Positions 59,601 through 64,000 of a stretch of DNA of 64,000 bases are shown here, piece after piece; position 1 is the stretch's first letter, and each line of letters starts with the position of its first letter. Origin of the DNA: Planctomycetota bacterium. Lineage in GTDB: Bacteria > Planctomycetota > JAJSAM01 > JAJVHW01. A program made the translations under genes and the position numbers. Where the stretch lies: contig JAJRPF010000042.1 in NCBI GenBank assembly GCA_024280885.1, forward strand, positions 1 to 64,000. Direction: 5' to 3'. Under the pieces are notes generated by a model, which was given only the letters and a program-made list of their open reading frames with translations, made no database searches and was not told the DNA's origin.

Positions 59601-61427
59601 GCGCGCGAGATGCAGATCGTCACTCTCACAGCCCAGAGCCGTCATCTGATCGACGGTCCGCCGCAGGCTGGTGGCATCGCCGCTCGTGGCCGCGATCCGA
59701 CCCCGACGGCGGAGGACCTCAAGAGGAGCTGACTCATCCGCAACCGTCGCGAGCGCGAGTTCCGCGCCGGCCGGGCGCGCGATCTCGAGCCAGAGATCGG
59801 CGACGCGCACCGCCATCGCCGGTGTGGGGGCCTGCTCCTCCAGGAGTTCGGTCGTCGCGCGGACCATGAAGGGGTACGCCGCGAGCGCATCACCACGAAG
59901 CAGGAGCGCCTCGGCTCGTCCGACCACGTCCACGGGCCGGGCACCTTCCACCGTCGCAGGTCCGGACAAGTGTTCGCTGAATCGCCCCGCGACCGTGTCG
60001 AAGAGCCCGCCAACGGTTCCGCCTCCACGCTCGGAGACGTCGAGTGCACCGGCGCCTACGTCGAGCACGTCTTCGATCACCAAGTTGCTGACGACGTCCA
60101 TGACGCGCTCGAGGGTGGAAGATCCGCCGTGCACGACGGCCTCGCAGACCGCACCGGTCACATGCGCGGTCGCGAACGCCACCTGCAGCGCGTCGCGCAC
60201 GATACCCCGCACGACACCAACAGTCGCATCGGCGACGCCCCCTCCGGTCACGTCGACGAGACGCCAACAGTCGACAGTGGGAGCTTGAGGAAGCAGACGG
60301 CGAAGCTCACCCGCGAGCAGGCGTTCCGGCTCCCCTGCCCGTTCGGCATCCACCAGGAGCACGCCCGGCGGGAGGAGTCGAACCCGCTCGAACAACTCCA
60401 CGGCCTGATCCCGTGCCGAGCATCGGACGGTCTCCAGCGCGCCATCAGTGTCGCTTGAGCCGGACGCCAGCCGGTGCGAGACGAGATCTCCGAGGACGAT
60501 CGCGTTCGCGCCGTGCGAGACACGCCAGCGCTCCGCGAGGGCGCGGCAGAGCTGCGGCCTCTGATCGGTGAACGGCACTGTATCGGGCACAATGATCGTG
60601 CCGCTGGGCATCTGGGCGAGCTGTGCGCTCGCGAGTCCGCGACACACGATCCGGATCGCGTGCTCAGTGCGGACGTCGAGTTCTGCCAAGCTGGGTAGCG
60701 TCAACGCCTCGACGCTGCGCCTGTCGGCGGCCTCGAAGATCGCGCGCAGCAGGTCGCTCCGGCCCTCAGCTTCCGCGAACCGGTGTGCAGCCTGGGCCTG
60801 CACGACTTCTGCGCGCGAACCCGCGAAGAGGCGTTCGCCGCGCAGGAGTTGCGTCAAGAGAACAGCGAGTGCGTACACATCGTTCTCGGGACGGGCGCAA
60901 TACCCCCCCTCCCAGGCTTCCGGCGGCGCGTAGCCGAGCGTACCGGGGGGCGCGGGCTTGCCCATCCGCGTCGCCAGCTCCCAGTCCACGAGTACCGCGG
61001 CCCCGTCGTTGCGGAGGAGCACGTTGCTCGGCTTGACATCGCCATGCACCCAGCCCGCGGCGTGAGAGCGCAACAGGCCAGCCAGAAGATCACGCGCGAA
61101 CCGTTCGACATCGAATTCGACACCGTCTTCCATCGCCTCCGCCAGTGACCGCCCCTCGAAGAACTCCGTGACAGACCAGCAGCGGCCAACCTCGCGGACA
61201 AGATCGAATACCTCGGGCACGGTGGAGCTCGGGTTGACACAGAGCGCCTGGTACTCCCGCTCCGCGCCGCAGAGTGCCTCACCGTCGCATTCCGACGCCT
61301 TCAGCCAGACTCGCCGCCCCTGGAAATCGATCCCGAGCGCCGCCGCGACCGTGATCTGCCGCTCCACGGCGTAGCAACCCAGCGTGATGGGTTCGACTGG
61401 ATCCGGCGGCGGAGAAGAGGACGACAT
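56640..61427 (-). CDS. Hybrid Ser/Thr kinase-GAF-histidine kinase-receiver protein (1595 aa)
   Basis: 1595 residues, an unusual joining of eukaryote-type and two-component kinases. Residues ~15-270 form a Ser/Thr kinase with HGDVKPSN (129-136, D130) and DWE at 148-150 in place of DFG. A central region (~275-1000) has a degenerate AAA-like stretch and helical repeats. A GAF domain (~1040-1190) leads to a histidine kinase with VAHDFNNLL (phosphoacceptor H1241) and a HATPase domain (DTGSGIAPDV, GNGLGLAIA). The C-terminal receiver has D1531 and K1581. The gene is oriented against the small secreted protein gene and lies downstream of the regulator that is cut by the right edge. Confidence 0.87.
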   Translation of the reverse strand: MSSSSPPPDPVEPITLGCYAVERQITVAAALGIDFQGRRVWLKASECDGEALCGAEREYQALCVNPSSTVPEVFDLVREVGRCWSVTEFFEGRSLAEAMEDGVEFDVERFARDLLAGLLRSHAAGWVHGDVKPSNVLLRNDGAAVLVDWELATRMGKPAPPGTLGYAPPEAWEGGYCARPENDVYALAVLLTQLLRGERLFAGSRAEVVQAQAAHRFAEAEGRSDLLRAIFEAADRRSVEALTLPSLAELDVRTEHAIRIVCRGLASAQLAQMPSGTIIVPDTVPFTDQRPQLCRALAERWRVSHGANAIVLGDLVSHRLASGSSDTDGALETVRCSARDQAVELFERVRLLPPGVLLVDAERAGEPERLLAGELRRLLPQAPTVDCWRLVDVTGGGVADATVGVVRGIVRDALQVAFATAHVTGAVCEAVVHGGSSTLERVMDVVSNLVIEDVLDVGAGALDVSERGGGTVGGLFDTVAGRFSEHLSGPATVEGARPVDVVGRAEALLLRGDALAAYPFMVRATTELLEEQAPTPAMAVRVADLWLEIARPAGAELALATVADESAPLEVLRRRGRIAATSGDATSLRRTVDQMTALGCESDDLHLARFAALAQRVRGSFAEAHRRLRRALHANRRDRVSPALLEALVSLSGILRAQRRPHSALRILKLARRLADDEGIVRLGLKLDANILIVESRPMGAAGAAGAWQDLGRRCHRWGMQGAARRHFVRAALLLAEVGDIDGAETCLGRAHELAPSPRSLNEHWDTLHLMVEATVRAKRDRRQLPLEKPVGTVLDPIAWRAWLGARLENLSLASEVSLANATLPRRTRPKPVRFARLIMRWVERGGDASARLSRTLSSMDGACSAPEPLTTALARCVARGASDVWPLRGFLSVARDVAESDDQVLPFAIACHVAALAWTSIDDIAVATWLRSRAPEADDERPAGTFVWEWRLAILRADALLGQEADADLRMESALDALQSWAAQDGPEESARLLGLAPYSVIASTTGLALPADWEPAGVAGPVTRFRAHLRSESVRFRGARGRAAGLERVLSSALRLRSDGSIDDVLSEMVSGVLDVCRAERAVVVYGVSGAARHAKIATRDGVEDADADAAEVSRSAIEHARQVGRACIFDDACGASELGDAPSVRLYRPRSLMIAPVQSHGTVLGYVYVENRSLPKSFSPSDLQLLEGFAAQAGMALENARLVDELRQSLTELKRARTEAVRAESLRVLGQMAGEVAHDFNNLLAVILGEAQLVMQDRPDPGIQRSLEMIERAAMDGAAAIKRIQSSTRVRPREEFTTLDLGALVREVLDFTRVRCASGPNARSGRVRTHCRAQTDTRVAGLAPELREVFTNLVLNAVDAMPAGGDLEVFVRRVGDVGDVVEVEVKDTGSGIAPDVVERIFDPFFSTKGEQGNGLGLAIAKEIVERHGGALRVRSQPGTGTSMIVALPASKEPLATSSQPAAAIDAGGDASAAQERRSVLVVDDEQGVLRVLATMLRTEGFRVVEASSGEAATRRIEAGERFDLVITDLYMPGTSGVEVIEATRRADAAGRVVVMSGYGDIATDNRLAEFAIDGVLPKPFTLADVRDVVSVS

Positions 61428-61456
61428 ATCCGCTCTACCGTCGAAAGAAGACGGGG

Positions 61457-64000
61457 TCAGGCTTGAGTCGGAGGCGAGGCTCCCTCGGGGGTGTAGCGCA
61501 CGCTGCGCCCCTGACCAACGCGGCGCAGCACGCCCGCTTCGACGAGGTACCGAAGCTTCCGCTGGACGGTGCGCCGCGCCAGACTCGTCGCCTCGGCCAC
61601 TTCGGCGATCGAGCGCGGAAGCGTGCCATCGAGCGCCACGAGGATGGTGCGAATGGCAGGGTCGTCAAGCGTCGCAACCGCGCCGTCGGCCGGCGGCCCG
61701 AGCCCGCACTCACGCAGCAAGTCGGGGGTCACAGGACCGACCGCGCGGTCCGCCACCCTCTCGGCAACCGCGCGGATCTGCGTCGCGCCGCCGGGCCAGT
61801 CGAAGGCAAGGACAGCCGCACGGGCGGCGACCGTCAACGAGAGTCGCGCGTTCTCGCCTCCGAGAGCGTCCTCGAATTGCGTCTCAGGTATCGCCGCGCC
61901 CGCACGGCTGTCTCCGCTGGCCCTGGGATCTGTGGCCACCCGTGGCGCAGATCGGACTGAGGAAGAGCAAGCCACTGCGTCCAGAAGGCGGTCGGCTATG
62001 CCACTGTCACTCAGAACCGCATGCGGCGCGTGCTCGCGAATGGTCCGGATCGCGAACCGCTGCTCGCGGCGACCCCACTCCCCGAAGCGCTCGGCGCACA
62101 TCCAATTCGCCGCCTCGAACGCGCGCGCAGCACTCCTCCCCGCCGCGTCGAGTCGCCCGACTCGCCAGTGAGAGATGCAATCCAGGAGTTCCATCTGCCA
62201 CCGAAGACTTGGGAAGATCGCTCCGTCATAGTGGGTGCGAACGCGGCGGATGACTCGCCACTCTGCGGCACTCAACTCGTGGCCGCGCCAGATCCCGAGA
62301 GCGGCCGCGAGCGCGAGCTCGCCTGCCGACACATCCTCTACGAGGACCATCTCAAAGAGATCCCGCACGGACTGTCGCGCCGGCATCGCGTCGCGAGCCG
62401 CGCCCGGGTTGCGGATAGTAGCGGCAGCGCACAGGGCCGAGAGGCTAGGTCTCCATTGACCGGGATCCCCAATCCTCGCAGCTCGATGCTCGTCCACACG
62501 CCGATCGCTGCTGGCGCGGGACTCCGCTGCAACCATCGCGGGCGTCAGGGGATGATCACACGGAACCGGCGGATCGCTCCACAGCATGCGTGATCGCACG
62601 CAGATGAGCTGAATTGCAGTGATCCTCCCATCTCGATCTTCGAGCCGCGAGACGTGGTCAAACGTCGCCTCGACGTGCGCAGCTAGGCCGAGGCGCTCGG
62701 CGGCGGTGCTGAACGAGTGCGCCCAACCGAGGATCTCGGAGAGCGACGCCCGCGGCACGCGCTCGCCGATCTCTCGCAGTTCCCTGAAGTCGCGGTTGCT
62801 GCTCTGGCCGCGCGCCGCGCGAACCTGGAGACGCCGCGTCCGTCCCGCCGTCACGAGAACGGACGCTCCAGTCTGCTCATAGAGATTCTGTATCAAGAGA
62901 TCCGGATCTCCCCACCGGCTCCCCAGGCGCGCGCGGCCCAGAGTCGAATTCATCGTCGCCGCACCTCGAACGTGCCGATATGCCTGGAGGGACTCCGGAA
63001 GAAGCTGAACCGCGCGCTCCAGCACACTCAGCGTGGACGTGCCTCCGCTCAGCTTCGCGATCGCACCGGAGAGTCGAACAAGGTCAAACGCGATCCACTC
63101 CCGCCGGCCCACTCGTGCCGCCTTGCGCATCTTGCTCAGGAGTGCGGTCCGCGCTGCAGCCAGCCCGTACTCCCGATGCGCGAATTTGTACTCGAACTCG
63201 AGCCGGGCCTGCTCCACCTCGAATGGCTCAGCCGCTGCGCCCCACTCCGCCGCCGCAAGCCGACCCTCCCGCTCCGCGCGGGGAATCTGGTAGAGATGCG
63301 CGTGCGATGCCGCGCGCATGAACCGGATCTCCGAGAGTTGCGCCGACGTCGCGAACGCCTCGGGAAGCTCCATCTCTAAGACTGCGTCGAAGTCGCGCGA
63401 GTGATAGAGAACGTGAGCCAGCACGACCGCCGCACGCGCGATATCCTCGTGGGACGACGCGGAATCGTCGATCAGGCGCTCCAACTGCTCGCGGGCCTCG
63501 CCGAGGCGGCCGGCGAGGAAGAGCAGGTCGGCGCGGCGATGCGCGGTTGCGTGCCCCCACTCCGGCTCGCCGAGTAGGGTCTCCGCTTCGTCGAGATGCG
63601 TGACTGCGTCGTCGAACAACCCGGTCGCGGCGCAGCTGTCCACCGCGAGCGCGGTCAATTCACCGGCCTGCGCATGTCCGGCGTAACGAGCGTGATAGGC
63701 CAAGACGCTCACGTCGTCCGGTGTTCGGTCGCGATACAGCTCCAGCAATTCGCGATGGAACGACCGCCGCTTCGCCGCAGACATCGACGCCAAGATGCGG
63801 CGCCGAATACGCTCGGATCGGAGCCGCCAGCGCGCCCCATGGCGGCGCAGAAGTCCGCCGCGCTCGGCGCGCTCGGCGGCGGACCACAGCCGAGGACCGG
63901 GGACGTCGATCAAGCGCACACAATCGTCACGGCTCACAGCGTCGCCGGCGACCGCCAGCAGATCCGTGAGATCGGCAGCATCGCGCCCAGCAGCAACGAG
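61457..64000 (-). CDS. AAA/TPR-type transcriptional regulator with C-terminal winged helix, 5' end missing
   Basis: At least 847 residues. The frame stays open to the window edge, so the N-terminus is outside. The visible N-terminal part (ADLTDLLAVAGDAV...RRHGARWRLRSERIRRRIL) resembles the end of a STAND/AAA NTPase domain as in MalT or AfsR. A long TPR-rich helical region follows. The C-terminal ~70 residues are a winged helix (SIAEVAEATSLARRTVQRKLRYLVEAG with a wing GRSVRYTPEG). The GTG at 63937 is not the real start, since coding character continues past it. The gene lies upstream of the hybrid kinase, so both may belong to one signalling unit. Confidence 0.72.
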   Translation of the reverse strand, partial: LVAAGRDAADLTDLLAVAGDAVSRDDCVRLIDVPGPRLWSAAERAERGGLLRRHGARWRLRSERIRRRILASMSAAKRRSFHRELLELYRDRTPDDVSVLAYHARYAGHAQAGELTALAVDSCAATGLFDDAVTHLDEAETLLGEPEWGHATAHRRADLLFLAGRLGEAREQLERLIDDSASSHEDIARAAVVLAHVLYHSRDFDAVLEMELPEAFATSAQLSEIRFMRAASHAHLYQIPRAEREGRLAAAEWGAAAEPFEVEQARLEFEYKFAHREYGLAAARTALLSKMRKAARVGRREWIAFDLVRLSGAIAKLSGGTSTLSVLERAVQLLPESLQAYRHVRGAATMNSTLGRARLGSRWGDPDLLIQNLYEQTGASVLVTAGRTRRLQVRAARGQSSNRDFRELREIGERVPRASLSEILGWAHSFSTAAERLGLAAHVEATFDHVSRLEDRDGRITAIQLICVRSRMLWSDPPVPCDHPLTPAMVAAESRASSDRRVDEHRAARIGDPGQWRPSLSALCAAATIRNPGAARDAMPARQSVRDLFEMVLVEDVSAGELALAAALGIWRGHELSAAEWRVIRRVRTHYDGAIFPSLRWQMELLDCISHWRVGRLDAAGRSAARAFEAANWMCAERFGEWGRREQRFAIRTIREHAPHAVLSDSGIADRLLDAVACSSSVRSAPRVATDPRASGDSRAGAAIPETQFEDALGGENARLSLTVAARAAVLAFDWPGGATQIRAVAERVADRAVGPVTPDLLRECGLGPPADGAVATLDDPAIRTILVALDGTLPRSIAEVAEATSLARRTVQRKLRYLVEAGVLRRVGQGRSVRYTPEGASPPTQA

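Noticed and set aside
1-64000. CRISPR array or tRNA/rRNA genes
   Set aside because: The repeats here are 236-244 bp apart, not 25-40 bp with short spacers. I found no tRNA cloverleaf or rRNA-like stretch by eye, although a covariance search would be the proper test.

Overview
The window is 64 kb of high-GC, gene-dense DNA from a Gram-negative bacterium, most likely a member of the Planctomycetota. The Gram-negative reading rests on a complete Mla/MCE lipid-transport operon, many lipoprotein signal peptides, a DUF481-type outer-membrane protein and a diaminopimelate epimerase. The planctomycete reading is an inference. It rests on several Ser/Thr kinases and an FHA protein, two or three ECF-type sigma factors, an FG-GAP/ASPIC (CRTAC1-type) lipoprotein and secreted HEAT/PQQ-propeller proteins. 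I see no rRNA, tRNA or CRISPR.

Layout. Positions 1-609 hold a repeat array and then a DUF454 membrane protein. Positions 1.1-6.2 kb hold an alpha-carbonic anhydrase lipoprotein, a second repeat array, an RlmI-type methyltransferase, a ChaN-PDZ lipoprotein and a HEAT protein. Positions 6.4-11.7 kb (minus strand) are a tightly overlapping operon: aspartokinase, acyltransferase, RNase HIII and a beta-CASP nuclease, followed by dapF. Positions 12-16.8 kb hold a LeuA-like synthase, a zinc-finger micro-protein, a lipoprotein, a sugar-isomerase-like barrel and an aminotransferase. A repeat array follows, then a small lipoprotein, the PqiC-like/MlaD/MlaF/MlaE operon and rsmB. Positions 23.7-28.6 kb (plus strand) hold an ECF sigma factor, its anti-sigma factor, an HtrA-like pseudoprotease, mazG, a DUF983 protein and a DUF481 protein. 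After two more repeat arrays come a methyltransferase-glycosyltransferase fusion, arfB, a sigma-like protein, a DinB-like protein, a PQQ/HEAT protein, a PPDK-regulatory kinase, an HlyD-type adaptor with an M55 aminopeptidase, and a large secreted protein. Positions 40.8-46.1 kb hold a CRTAC1-family lipoprotein with an in-frame TGA (candidate selenoprotein) and polA. Positions 46-52.3 kb hold a propeller protein, a Ser/Thr kinase with a repeat-rich tail and an FHA pseudokinase. Positions 52.7-64 kb hold clpP, an Ig-like lipoprotein, an ECF sigma factor, a small secreted protein, a 1595-residue hybrid Ser/Thr kinase-histidine kinase-receiver, and a regulator cut by the window edge.

The most unusual content is non-coding. 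A family of ~237-bp repeats (called R1 here) occurs in five arrays. At each of the four ends that can be seen, the same R1 end abuts a hairpin lying at the 3' end of a gene. R1 also contains an internal stem with compensatory base changes. A second family (R2, ~200 bp, with terminal inverted repeats) sits at the start of the pseudoprotease gene and supplies the stop codon of the FHA pseudokinase. Together with a long hairpin between convergent genes, a third element with inverted ends in the lysC/leuA-like divergent region and a REP-like palindrome, this genome seems rich in uncharacterised non-autonomous elements.
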